Assembly: GCA_934359755.1 (NCBI GenBank)
Contig: CAKRLV010000049.1
Coordinates: 1 to 10,814 of the forward strand
Length of the DNA: 10,814 bases
Direction of reading: 5' to 3'
DNA from: an uncultured Agathobacter sp.
Lineage (GTDB): Bacteria > Bacillota > Clostridia > Lachnospirales > Lachnospiraceae
A program made the position numbers and the translations under genes. Shown piece after piece: positions 1 to 6,989 of this stretch (the first letter of the stretch is position 1; each line of letters starts with the position of its first letter). The notes below the pieces were generated by a model that was not told the DNA's origin, ran no database searches, and saw only the letters and a program-made list of their open reading frames with translations.

Positions 1-1
1 T

Positions 2-994
2 ATGCCTAAATCATCAAATCAGAAATTGAAACTGATATATCTTATGAAAATTCTTCTGGAACGGACGGATGAAACGCACAGTATTACTATGCCGGAGATT
101 ATTGATGCGCTCGCTGCGTATGATATAAGTGCGGAACGCAAAAGCTTATATAATGACATTGAAAATTTAAGGGTGTATGGTCTGGATGTTATAGGAACGC
201 AGGAAGACAGGACATATTCCTATCATATAGGAAACAGACAGTTTGAGCTTGCTGAATTAAAACTATTGGTAGATTCTGTGCAGTCGGCAAAATTTATCAC
301 AGCTAAGAAATCAAATGAGCTTATAAAAAAGATAGAAGGGCTTGCCAGTAAATACGAAGCATCACAGTTACACAGGCAGGTATTTGTTGCTGGTCGTGTA
401 AAGACGATGAATGAGAGCATTTATTACAATGTTGACAGGATACATACAGCAATAGCAGAAAATTCGAGGATAACATTCCAGTATTTTCAATGGAATGTTG
501 ATAAGAAGATGGAACTGCGCCATGATGGAGCACTTTATGAAGTCAGTCCATGGTCATTATCCTGGGATGATGAGAATTATTACTTAATTGCATATGACAG
601 TAATGAGGGAATAATAAAGCATTTTCGAGTAGATAAAATGCTTTATATCAAGTCAAATGGCAAAGGAAGAGAAGGAAGGCAGGCATTCAAATCATTTGAT
701 ATGGCTGCATATGCCAGAAAAATGTTCGGCATGTATGGTGGCAAAGAAGAGTGGGTGCGCATTGAGTGCGACAATTATTTTGCAGGTGTTATGATAGACC
801 GTTTTGGAAAAGATGTGTCAATGATCAGATTGGATGATAAACGCTTCGTAGTTAATGTGGAGGTTGCAGTCAGCAGGCAGTTTCTAGCGTGGATCATAGG
901 TCTTGGTGAGGGAGTAACGCTTGCAGGACCAGATAGTGTTGTTGAGATGATGAATGCTGAAATTGACAGATTGATAAAACAATATAAGAGATAA
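2..994 (+). CDS. WYL-domain transcriptional regulator
   Basis: This is a probable DNA-binding regulator of the HTH-WYL family, 330 residues long, which is close to the usual family length. Residues 1-75 look like a winged helix-turn-helix; the stretch around ERKSLYNDIENLRVYG fits the recognition-helix region. Residues about 145-215 form the WYL domain, whose core motif reads WDDENYYLIAYD with Y193-Y194-L195 at the usual WYL position. Residues about 245-325 fit the WYL C-terminal extension (WCX). The ATG at 2 is only one base inside the window, so its ribosome site is not visible and an earlier start cannot be excluded. WYL proteins are known to sense ligands, in some cases nucleic acids, and to control DNA-damage or phage-defence loci. 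A terminator follows the gene, so it is transcribed separately from the genes it may control. The family call is firm; the target is inferred. Confidence 0.9.
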   Translation: MPKSSNQKLKLIYLMKILLERTDETHSITMPEIIDALAAYDISAERKSLYNDIENLRVYGLDVIGTQEDRTYSYHIGNRQFELAELKLLVDSVQSAKFITAKKSNELIKKIEGLASKYEASQLHRQVFVAGRVKTMNESIYYNVDRIHTAIAENSRITFQYFQWNVDKKMELRHDGALYEVSPWSLSWDDENYYLIAYDSNEGIIKHFRVDKMLYIKSNGKGREGRQAFKSFDMAAYARKMFGMYGGKEEWVRIECDNYFAGVMIDRFGKDVSMIRLDDKRFVVNVEVAVSRQFLAWIIGLGEGVTLAGPDSVVEMMNAEIDRLIKQYKR

Positions 995-1032
995 GCATGA
1001 TAATTACTCCAGAATTATATATTTGAGTTAGT

Positions 1033-1079
1033 ACAGAGAAAGCATAGTTTAATCAACAGTGTTTTCTCTGTATTTTTTT
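1033..1079 (+). terminator. Rho-independent terminator after the WYL gene
   Basis: A 12-bp stem pairs 1033-1044 (ACAGAGAAAGCA) with 1060-1071 (TGTTTTCTCTGT), with one G-T pair. The loop is about 15 nt, and a run of seven T follows at 1073-1079. It lies 38 bases past the WYL stop codon and separates that gene from the small genes downstream. Confidence 0.85.
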
Positions 1080-1161
1080 ACTCTGAATCAAAAGAAGCTT
1101 CCGGCTGCAACACTCCATCTAAGCAGTAGAACACATGTAAAAAGAACGTATATTCGGAGTA

Positions 1162-1186
1162 CAAGGTGTGTTTATGGGACACCTTG
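1162..1186. repeat. Inverted repeat next to a possible -10 box
   Basis: CAAGGTGT at 1162-1169 is perfectly repeated in inverse as ACACCTTG at 1179-1186, with a 9-base spacer. No T-run follows directly, so it is a poor terminator. It lies six bases before a TATAAT and so covers the expected -35 region, which suggests an operator site, possibly for the WYL regulator. That link is inference only. Confidence 0.45.
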
Positions 1187-1191
1187 ATATT

Positions 1192-1197
1192 TATAAT
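1192..1197 (+). promoter_or_regulatory. Possible -10 box for the small-gene run
   Basis: A perfect TATAAT lies about 64 bases before the start of the next gene. No convincing TTGACA-like -35 box is found 16-18 bases upstream (TGTTTA at 1169-1174 is the best there). If used, the promoter may need an activator or overlap the adjacent inverted repeat. Confidence 0.4.
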
Positions 1198-1260
1198 AAG
1201 AGTCAGATAAGAGATAACAATAGAACTTTAAATAAAAAGTACGAAAGTGAGGTAATAAAT

Positions 1261-1449
1261 ATGGCAATATATGATTGGAATAAAGACGGAAAAAAAGATA
1301 TGGTAGATGATTTTATTGAATATCAGATTTATAAGAACTCTATGAAACAAAACACGGGAAATAGCAGCTCTGGTAGTAGTGGAAGTGGGACATGGTTAAT
1401 AGGCTCTATTATATTTATGATTGTTCTTGCAATTTTAGGATTCAGATAA
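1261..1449 (+). CDS. Small membrane protein with EF-hand/dockerin-like loop
   Basis: This gene encodes 62 residues. The ATG at 1261 is chosen over the GTG at 1168 because GTGAGGT at 1247-1253 is well spaced before it and the upstream extension looks non-coding. Residues 5-17 read DWNKDGKKDMVDD, with D5, N7, D9, G10, D13 and D16 placed as in EF-hand and dockerin calcium loops. A Ser/Gly linker (about 33-43) leads to a hydrophobic membrane segment at 45-61. With no signal peptide and a C-terminal anchor, the acidic loop is probably cytoplasmic. I recall related small proteins in Lachnospiraceae but know no function. Calcium binding is inferred from the loop pattern alone. It is the first of four accessory genes on the same strand. 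Confidence 0.75.
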   Translation: MAIYDWNKDGKKDMVDDFIEYQIYKNSMKQNTGNSSSGSSGSGTWLIGSIIFMIVLAILGFR

Positions 1450-1460
1450 AAATAGCGTAA

Positions 1461-1592
1461 AAAGTAACAGAGGTAGCAGAGTGGCAAGGTTATGGTATTG
1501 GATTAGAAAAACAGTATTACATGCTAAGGAATGCGGAGGATGCTGCATTATGTGTGAATATTACGATGTATGCAGAAATGATGGGACATTAG
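1461..1592 (+). pseudogene. Possible remnant of a small coding region
   Basis: The gap between two genes holds a stop-free stretch that reads like protein (for example EWQGYGIGLEKQYYMLRNAE) and ends at a TAG at 1590-1592, just before the ribosome site of the next gene. No good start with a ribosome site exists at its head; the only ATG (1521) has none. It may be the tail of a deleted gene or a chance open frame. I do not recognise it. Confidence 0.3.
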
Positions 1593-1606
1593 AATAGGAG
1601 GTGTCT

Positions 1607-2905
1607 ATGGGAACGGATTCTTTATATTACATAATGGATTATAGTGGTAACTATTATAGGACTGATAAAGCAGATCAGTTGGTAGCTGTGGCGGGAGAGC
1701 AGGACGCAACAGTATTTACATTTGCACAGGCAAACAGCCGTATATGTGTAGGTAAGAAAGCATCATTTTATTGTATGGTTCCGATAGAAGAAACAGAGGA
1801 AGATATGAACGGGACAGTATCAGGCAGTGATGAAATAGACGACAATTCCAGTGCATTACCTGTAGAAGAACAGGAAAATAATGATGATGAATATATTTCA
1901 CCAATAAAAGAACTAACATATGATGAGGTGACAGAACCGATTGAGAAAAATGTTGCATCGTATGACCTGTCGGAAATGGACTGGGCAGAATACCTTACCC
2001 ATTTTACATATCTAGTGGAAGGACTGAAGGAATATAGGGATGAGCTGTCGAAAAGGCATTCAGATATAGACCAGAAGATATGCGATATTCTCCACTACAT
2101 TGAATTATGTGAGACTGATGACAATGAAGCCGCTGATCTGATTGAACTGCTGAGAGTGTGCAGGGAAAACAGGAGAGATATCAAGGATGAATTACAGAGA
2201 ATTGAATATTTTCAAATCGGTTTTGGGACGAATGCAAATGTCACCAGAGCAAAGCAGGCATTAAAAAGTATCAAAGGATTGGAAACAAGAAAGTATAAAC
2301 CTAGAAAATACGAGGAGCTGTTTGAAAATTGCGTGCTCAAAGATAGACGGTTACAAAGAGACGATTTACATAGAGCAGCTCATGTTAGTTCAGATACAAA
2401 GCAAAGATACAGCATTGAACCAACATTTGATGAAAAGGATGGTGAAGAAACAATGGCAGAAATGGCAGAAGAAAGAAGTTATACTCCGTTTGATGGAAAA
2501 GAGAATGACTGGTTATCATTTGCAAGACAGCAGGCAGAGTTTTATAGAAATGCCGGACATTATATAACAAATCTACAGATAGACATCAAAGAGATAGATG
2601 CTGAGATTGAAAATATTCTTTTGGAAGCAGAAGATACTAATTGCAATGTCGCGCAAGGATATAAAGTATTTAAGAGCCTTAAAGAGTTGAGACTTGAGAA
2701 GAAAGCAAAAACGAAAGAACTTAACTGCCTGTATGCATTGACAGATTACATTGATTGTGAATCTCTGGCTGATACCTGTGAAGATAATCTGGCAGAAATT
2801 GAAGACATAATGGAAGTTCCGGAACAAAGTGAAGTAACAAAAATGCAGCCTGTAGATAACGGGCAGGAAGAGAATATGCATATATTAGAAGATATGGTTG
2901 GTTGA
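1607..2905 (+). CDS. Hypothetical protein with two helical repeats
   Basis: This gene encodes 432 residues. The ATG at 1607 is preferred over the GTG at 1601 because the TAGGAGG at 1595-1601 overlaps that GTG and sits correctly for the ATG. Residues 1-62 form a compact N-terminal region (YYIMDYSGNYYRTDK, then FTFAQANSRICVGKK), a pattern I recall from Lachnospiraceae proteins of unknown function. An acidic linker follows (about 63-115). Two mainly helical, charged regions then begin with the same DW pair, at D125-W126 and D301-W302. Each continues with a similar run of Tyr, Glu and Lys/Arg-rich heptads (for example HSDIDQKICDILHYIE and IKEIDAEIENILLEAE), so an old internal duplication about 176 residues apart is likely. 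There is no signal peptide or membrane segment. The helices suggest a coiled-coil scaffold; the function is unknown. The stop overlaps a TTG that could open the next frame, so translation may be coupled. Confidence 0.75.
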   Translation: MGTDSLYYIMDYSGNYYRTDKADQLVAVAGEQDATVFTFAQANSRICVGKKASFYCMVPIEETEEDMNGTVSGSDEIDDNSSALPVEEQENNDDEYISPIKELTYDEVTEPIEKNVASYDLSEMDWAEYLTHFTYLVEGLKEYRDELSKRHSDIDQKICDILHYIELCETDDNEAADLIELLRVCRENRRDIKDELQRIEYFQIGFGTNANVTRAKQALKSIKGLETRKYKPRKYEELFENCVLKDRRLQRDDLHRAAHVSSDTKQRYSIEPTFDEKDGEETMAEMAEERSYTPFDGKENDWLSFARQQAEFYRNAGHYITNLQIDIKEIDAEIENILLEAEDTNCNVAQGYKVFKSLKELRLEKKAKTKELNCLYALTDYIDCESLADTCEDNLAEIEDIMEVPEQSEVTKMQPVDNGQEENMHILEDMVG

Positions 2906-2925
2906 AAATACGGAGGCTGATTTGT

Positions 2926-3405
2926 ATGAGAAAGAATTCATTTGGACAGGGACTGGTAATATTATTTGTGATAATAGGTATTCTGTATGTGATAGGTTCA
3001 ATAAGCGAAGCAAATGAGCCTAAGTGTATTAAGGCAGGATGTGATAATAAGCAGGCAAGTGGAAGCAGCTATTGTTATCTGCATAAACCATATACGGGAA
3101 GCAGTACATCCAATAGCAGCTCATCATATAGCAATAAATCATCCAGCAGTACATCTAAGAGTAGTACAAGCAGCTCGGGTTCAAGCAGTAGTTACAATAA
3201 TAAATCAAATTCAACAAATAAGTCATCATATAGCAGCGGCACAAAGAAAAGTACAACGACAAAAAAGAGTACATATGATTCTTATGATGATGGCTATGAT
3301 GATATCTATATGGATGGAGATTATGACTATGACAGATATGACAGAGACAGCGATTATGCTGATGGTGTAGATGATGCAATGGATGAGTACGGAGAAGACT
3401 GGTAA
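2926..3405 (+). CDS. Membrane-anchored Cys/His-motif protein, Ser-rich
   Basis: This gene encodes 159 residues. GGAGG at 2912-2916 supports the ATG at 2926 over the TTG at 2902. Residues 9-25 form one hydrophobic membrane segment after a short basic start. A compact putative metal site follows: C34-x4-C39-x10-C50-x2-H53 (KCIKAGCDN, SSYCYLHK). Residues about 57-125 are a low-complexity Ser/Thr/Lys/Asn linker. The tail (about 126-159) is very rich in Asp and Tyr (YDSYDDGYDDIYMDGDYDYD). The layout suggests a membrane-tethered zinc-binding module with a flexible arm. No signal-peptidase site is obvious, so an anchor is more likely than secretion. A near-identical but broken copy of its first 370 coding bases lies at 9551-9935. 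I cannot assign a function. Confidence 0.78.
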   Translation: MRKNSFGQGLVILFVIIGILYVIGSISEANEPKCIKAGCDNKQASGSSYCYLHKPYTGSSTSNSSSSYSNKSSSSTSKSSTSSSGSSSSYNNKSNSTNKSSYSSGTKKSTTTKKSTYDSYDDGYDDIYMDGDYDYDRYDRDSDYADGVDDAMDEYGEDW

Positions 3406-3420
3406 AGCTGATAAAGCTTT
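3404..3420. repeat. Short intercistronic hairpin
   Basis: AAAGCT at 3404-3409 and AGCTTT at 3415-3420 can pair around a 5-base loop, starting in the stop codon of the upstream gene. There is no T-run, so it is not a terminator; it may mark an mRNA processing or stability point before the HIRAN gene. Confidence 0.3.
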
Positions 3421-3437
3421 GCGGAAAGGAGACCATT

Positions 3438-3782
3438 ATGGAAGAACTTTATTTTACAATAGCAGGTTGCAGCCATTATTTTGGCAGTGATTTTATGGAA
3501 AAAGGGATGAAAGTCAAACTTGAAAAAGAGCCGGATAATGAGTACGACAAAGAAGCAATACAGGTAAAGATAAAAGGACTTGGAAAGATAGGATATGTGG
3601 CTAATAGTCCTTTTACTGTTAAAGGTGAGTCTATGAGTGCTGGCAGATTGTATGACAAGATTGGAGATAAGGCGAAAGGAAAGGTTGTATTTGTAGTTGA
3701 TGGAGGGGGTGTGTGTAGGATTATTGATACTGGTACAGATGATATAAAATTGTTTGATTCACAGCATAAAGAATTAATATGA
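3438..3782 (+). CDS. Stand-alone HIRAN-domain protein
   Basis: This is a 114-residue protein made almost wholly of a HIRAN domain. The domain pattern is clear: YFTIAGCSHYFGSDF at 5-19, then KLEKEPDNEYDKEAIQVKI, then GKIGYVANSPFTV. HIRAN domains are known from the eukaryotic helicases HLTF/Rad5, where the domain binds the 3' end of single-stranded DNA at stalled forks. Bacteria carry them alone or fused to nucleases and helicases. Here it is followed by a helicase gene, so a DNA-end recognition role beside that helicase is a fair inference. AAAGGAGA at 3424-3431 is a strong ribosome site for the ATG. There are only 32 bases between it and the upstream gene, consistent with one transcript, while the methyltransferase downstream has its own promoter. 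Confidence 0.88.
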   Translation: MEELYFTIAGCSHYFGSDFMEKGMKVKLEKEPDNEYDKEAIQVKIKGLGKIGYVANSPFTVKGESMSAGRLYDKIGDKAKGKVVFVVDGGGVCRIIDTGTDDIKLFDSQHKELI

Positions 3783-3818
3783 AAATAAAATAGTCGAATT
3801 ATTTTTGAAAGGCAATAA

Positions 3819-3847
3819 TTGAGGATACTAATAACAAATGTTATAAT
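3819..3847 (+). promoter_or_regulatory. Sigma-A type promoter for methyltransferase-helicase operon
   Basis: TTGAGG at 3819-3824 and a perfect TATAAT at 3842-3847 are separated by exactly 17 bases. The expected RNA start is near 3854, giving a leader of roughly 50 bases before the ATG at 3907. A similar TTGAGC-N17-TATAAT promoter is found near the right end of the window. Confidence 0.7.
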
Positions 3848-3906
3848 AATTTCATGATTGAATGACATAAAATTAGTAAATCATAAAAAGGAAACCCCAA
3901 ATAGAT

Positions 3907-4500
3907 ATGAGTGAAAATAAAACTTTAGATTATTACAATAAGAATGCCAGCAGCTTTGCAGAAGGAACAGTGGATGTGGATTTCTATGACACACAGAAAC
4001 ATTTTCAGAAATTGCTGCCTGAGCAGGGATGTATTCTTGATTTTGGCTGTGGTTCAGGAAGAGATACTAAGTATTTTCTGAGTCAGAATTTCCAAGTTGA
4101 TGCAATAGATGGTTCGGAAAAATTGTGTCTTATTGCAAGTGACTATACAGGTATAAAAGTAAAGAAAATGTTATTTAATGAACTTGAAGAAATAGAAAAA
4201 TATGATGGTATATGGGCTTGCTCTTCGATACTTCATCTTCCCCAGAATGAACTTAAAGCAGTATTGGGGAAAATGGTAAAAGCATTAAAAATAAATGGCA
4301 TCATTTACACATCTTTCAAGTATGGTGAGTTTGAGGGAGAGAGAAATGGACGATATTTTACAGATTTTACAGAAGAGAAGTTTGAAAAATTTGTTCAGAA
4401 TATAGAAAATGTTAAATTGAGGGAAGAGTGGATTACAAGTGATGTAAGACCAGGTCGTGGAGATGAAAAATGGCTGAATTTAATACTGCAGAAGAATTAG
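3907..4500 (+). CDS. Class I SAM-dependent methyltransferase
   Basis: This 197-residue protein has a Rossmann-fold methyltransferase core. Motif I is ILDFGCGSGRDTKYF, with D45, G47, G49 and G51 in the SAM-binding loop. The acidic end of strand 2 is D68 in DAIDGSE. IWACSSILHLP fits motif IV and INGIIYTSFKYGEF the later strands. The protein is of the Methyltransf_11/25 small-substrate type. It has no DPPY, NPPY or PCQ motif, so it is probably not a DNA adenine or cytosine modification enzyme. The substrate is unknown; a small molecule, nucleotide or protein is possible. Its 3' end overlaps the helicase start by 31 nt, which implies translational coupling and joint function. The ribosome site (AAAAAGG near 3886-3892) is rather far from the ATG but no better start exists. 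Confidence 0.88.
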   Translation: MSENKTLDYYNKNASSFAEGTVDVDFYDTQKHFQKLLPEQGCILDFGCGSGRDTKYFLSQNFQVDAIDGSEKLCLIASDYTGIKVKKMLFNELEEIEKYDGIWACSSILHLPQNELKAVLGKMVKALKINGIIYTSFKYGEFEGERNGRYFTDFTEEKFEKFVQNIENVKLREEWITSDVRPGRGDEKWLNLILQKN

Positions 4501-6950
4501 ATGATATTAATGAAATAGAATATGGGGCGGATGCACTTACTGGAGGTCAAGATAAGAGGATGTATCTGTATTATCAGTTGATTAATAGTCTGAAACAGGC
4601 TGATAGCGTGGATATTGTTGTTTCATTTCTGATGGAATCTGGTGTCAGAATGTTGCTTAATGAACTTGAGAATGCATTGAAACGTGGAGCAAAAATTAGA
4701 ATTCTTACGGGAAATTATCTTGGTATAACACAGCCATCAGCATTGTATCTTATCAAACATAAGCTTGGGGAACAGGTAGATTTACGTTTCTATAATGAAA
4801 AAAATCGTTCATTTCATCCAAAATCATACATGTTTCATTACAAAGAGTATAGTACGATATACATAGGGTCATCAAATATTTCAAGGAGTGCATTAACATC
4901 AGGTATTGAATGGAATTATCGATTTAGTAGCAAAACAGATCCTCAAAACTATGAAAAATTTTATAATACATTTCTTGATTTATTTGAAAACCATTCTGTG
5001 ATAATAGATGAGGATGAATTAAAACGCTATTCAAAAGACTGGCACCGTCCAGCTATATCAAAGGATCTGGATAGATATGATTTGCAGGATAATGAAATTA
5101 CAAATAATATAGCGTTATTCGAACCAAGAGGAGCGCAGATAGAAGCTTTGTGTGCGCTGGAAAATACCAGAGCAGAGGGCGCAAAAAGAGCTTTAGTTCA
5201 GGCTGCGACAGGTGTTGGAAAAACATATCTTGCAGCATTTGATTCAAAGAAATATGGGAGAGTACTATTTGTTGCACATAGAGAAGAAATCTTAAAGCAG
5301 GCTGCAGAATCTTTTAAAAATGTTAGAAATTCAGATGATTATGGTTTTTTTTGCGGAGAAAGTAAATGCACGGATAAATCTGTGATTTTTGCTTCGGTTG
5401 CAACACTTGGCAGGAATGAATACCTGAATGATAAGTATTTTGCTCCAGATTATTTTAATTATATTGTAATAGATGAATTCCACCATGCAGTTAATGACCA
5501 GTATCAAAGGATTGTAAATTATTTTAACCCACAGTTTTTGCTGGGATTAACAGCGACTCCAGAGAGATTAGATGGTCGAAATATCTATGAAATCTGTGAT
5601 TATAATGTACCCTATGAGATCTCATTAAAAGAAGCAATCAATAAGGGAATGCTTGTTCCGTTTCATTATTATGGGATTTTTGATGAAACCGATTATTCAA
5701 AATTACACATTGTAAGGGGAAGATATGATGAAAAAGAATTGAACGAAACCTATATTGGAAATGTTCACAGATATGAGCTGATTTATAAATATTACTGCAA
5801 ATATGGGTCAAGGCAGGCTCTTGGATTCTGTTGTTCCAAGGAGCATGCAAGAGAGATGGCGAAAGAATTTTCATCAAGAGGAATACCGTCAGTTGCCGTA
5901 TTTAGTGATGCAAGTGGGGAATATACTGAGAAACGAAATGTAGCAATACGAAAATTGAAGAATGGCGAAATAAAAGTGATTTTTTCTGTGGATATGTTTA
6001 ATGAAGGCGTTGATATTACATCGGTTGATATGGTGATGTTCTTAAGACCTACAGAATCACCAATAGTTTTCCTTCAGCAACTTGGAAGAGGACTTAGAAA
6101 ATACAGGGGGAAAGAGTTCCTGACAGTGCTTGATTTTATTGGTAATTATGAGAAAGCAGGCAGAGTGCGTTTCCTGCTCGAAGGAAAAACTGATGTGCAA
6201 AGACAAGGAGTTCATCTATCAGATGCATTGCAATTTCCAGATGATTGCCTGGTGGATTTTGATATGAAGCTGATTGATCTTTTTGCTGAAATGGATAGAA
6301 AACATTTAAAGCTTAAAGATCAGATAATAAATGAATATTTCAGGGTAAAAGAACTGTTAGGAAAGCGACCGACAAGACTGGATTTGTTTACATATATGGA
6401 TGATAATATTTATGAATCTGCAATTACACATTCCAAAGATAATCCGTTTAAAAGATATCTTGAGTTCCTCAATGATTTGGGAGAACTAAGTCAAATAGAA
6501 GAAGAATTTTACAAAGGGGTTGGAAGAGAATTTATCAGCCTACTCGAAAACACAAATATGTCAAAAGTATATAAAATGCCAGTGCTTATGGCATTTTATA
6601 ATAACTCAAATGTGTTGATGGAAGTGTCAGAAAAACAGCTTCTTTCCAGTTGGAAAGAATTCTTCTCAACTGGAACAAACTGGAAAGATCTTGATAAAAA
6701 TATGACATTACAGAAGTATAATGATATATCAGATAAGGAGCATTTAAAGAAGATTCTTACTATGCCAGTGCATTTTCTTTTGGAATCAGGGAAAGGATTT
6801 TTTGTTAAAAATGATGATGTGATATTAGGCTTAAGAGAAGAATTACGTCCCCTAATTGATAATCCTGTTATGATCCAGCAGATGAAAGACGTGATAGATT
6901 ATAGGACAATGGATTATTGCAAGAGAAGATATAGAGAGAAGCAGAATTAA
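4470..6950 (+). CDS. PLD-nuclease / SF2 helicase fusion protein
   Basis: This gene encodes 826 residues. The ATG at 4470 has GGAG at 4459-4462 with good spacing, inside the end of the methyltransferase gene. Residues about 25-170 are a phospholipase-D-type nuclease domain, with H116-P-K118 and G133-S-S-N136. The Asp expected five residues after K118 is His123, so the HKD motif is atypical. The helicase core follows: Walker A ATGVGKT at 246-252, DEFHH (335-339) as motif II, TATP (361-364) as motif III, and QQLGRGLRK (536-544) as motif VI with arginine fingers. Residues about 570-826 are a helical C-terminal region I cannot name. Family members with this order act in restriction-like or repair systems as ATP-driven DNA translocases or nucleases. 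Two short pieces of this gene (5363-5391 and 6476-6540) recur in the fossil near 9934-10023. Confidence 0.92.
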   Translation: MAEFNTAEELDDINEIEYGADALTGGQDKRMYLYYQLINSLKQADSVDIVVSFLMESGVRMLLNELENALKRGAKIRILTGNYLGITQPSALYLIKHKLGEQVDLRFYNEKNRSFHPKSYMFHYKEYSTIYIGSSNISRSALTSGIEWNYRFSSKTDPQNYEKFYNTFLDLFENHSVIIDEDELKRYSKDWHRPAISKDLDRYDLQDNEITNNIALFEPRGAQIEALCALENTRAEGAKRALVQAATGVGKTYLAAFDSKKYGRVLFVAHREEILKQAAESFKNVRNSDDYGFFCGESKCTDKSVIFASVATLGRNEYLNDKYFAPDYFNYIVIDEFHHAVNDQYQRIVNYFNPQFLLGLTATPERLDGRNIYEICDYNVPYEISLKEAINKGMLVPFHYYGIFDETDYSKLHIVRGRYDEKELNETYIGNVHRYELIYKYYCKYGSRQALGFCCSKEHAREMAKEFSSRGIPSVAVFSDASGEYTEKRNVAIRKLKNGEIKVIFSVDMFNEGVDITSVDMVMFLRPTESPIVFLQQLGRGLRKYRGKEFLTVLDFIGNYEKAGRVRFLLEGKTDVQRQGVHLSDALQFPDDCLVDFDMKLIDLFAEMDRKHLKLKDQIINEYFRVKELLGKRPTRLDLFTYMDDNIYESAITHSKDNPFKRYLEFLNDLGELSQIEEEFYKGVGREFISLLENTNMSKVYKMPVLMAFYNNSNVLMEVSEKQLLSSWKEFFSTGTNWKDLDKNMTLQKYNDISDKEHLKKILTMPVHFLLESGKGFFVKNDDVILGLREELRPLIDNPVMIQQMKDVIDYRTMDYCKRRYREKQN

Positions 6951-6989
6951 TAGTAACTATAATTGATATGAAATGGATTTAATGAGAAA

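Noticed and set aside
1461..1500. Possible tRNA fragment around GGTAGCAGAGTGGC
   Set aside because: It slightly resembles a tRNA D-arm, but no anticodon arm, T-arm or acceptor stem follows.
3070..3250. Short tandem repeats or a CRISPR-like array
   Set aside because: The AGCAGT/TCATCA periodicity comes from Ser/Lys codons in a low-complexity linker; there are no regular repeat-spacer units.
3014..3370. Second-frame open reading frame inside the Ser-rich gene, and its repeat at 9644-9997
   Set aside because: It is an artefact of low-complexity Ser codons read in another frame; it has no ribosome site, and its biased Ile/His/Met composition is unlike a real protein.
3155..3868. Minus-strand open frames opposite the Ser-rich and HIRAN genes
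   Set aside because: They lie opposite well-supported plus-strand genes and lack ribosome sites and recognisable motifs.
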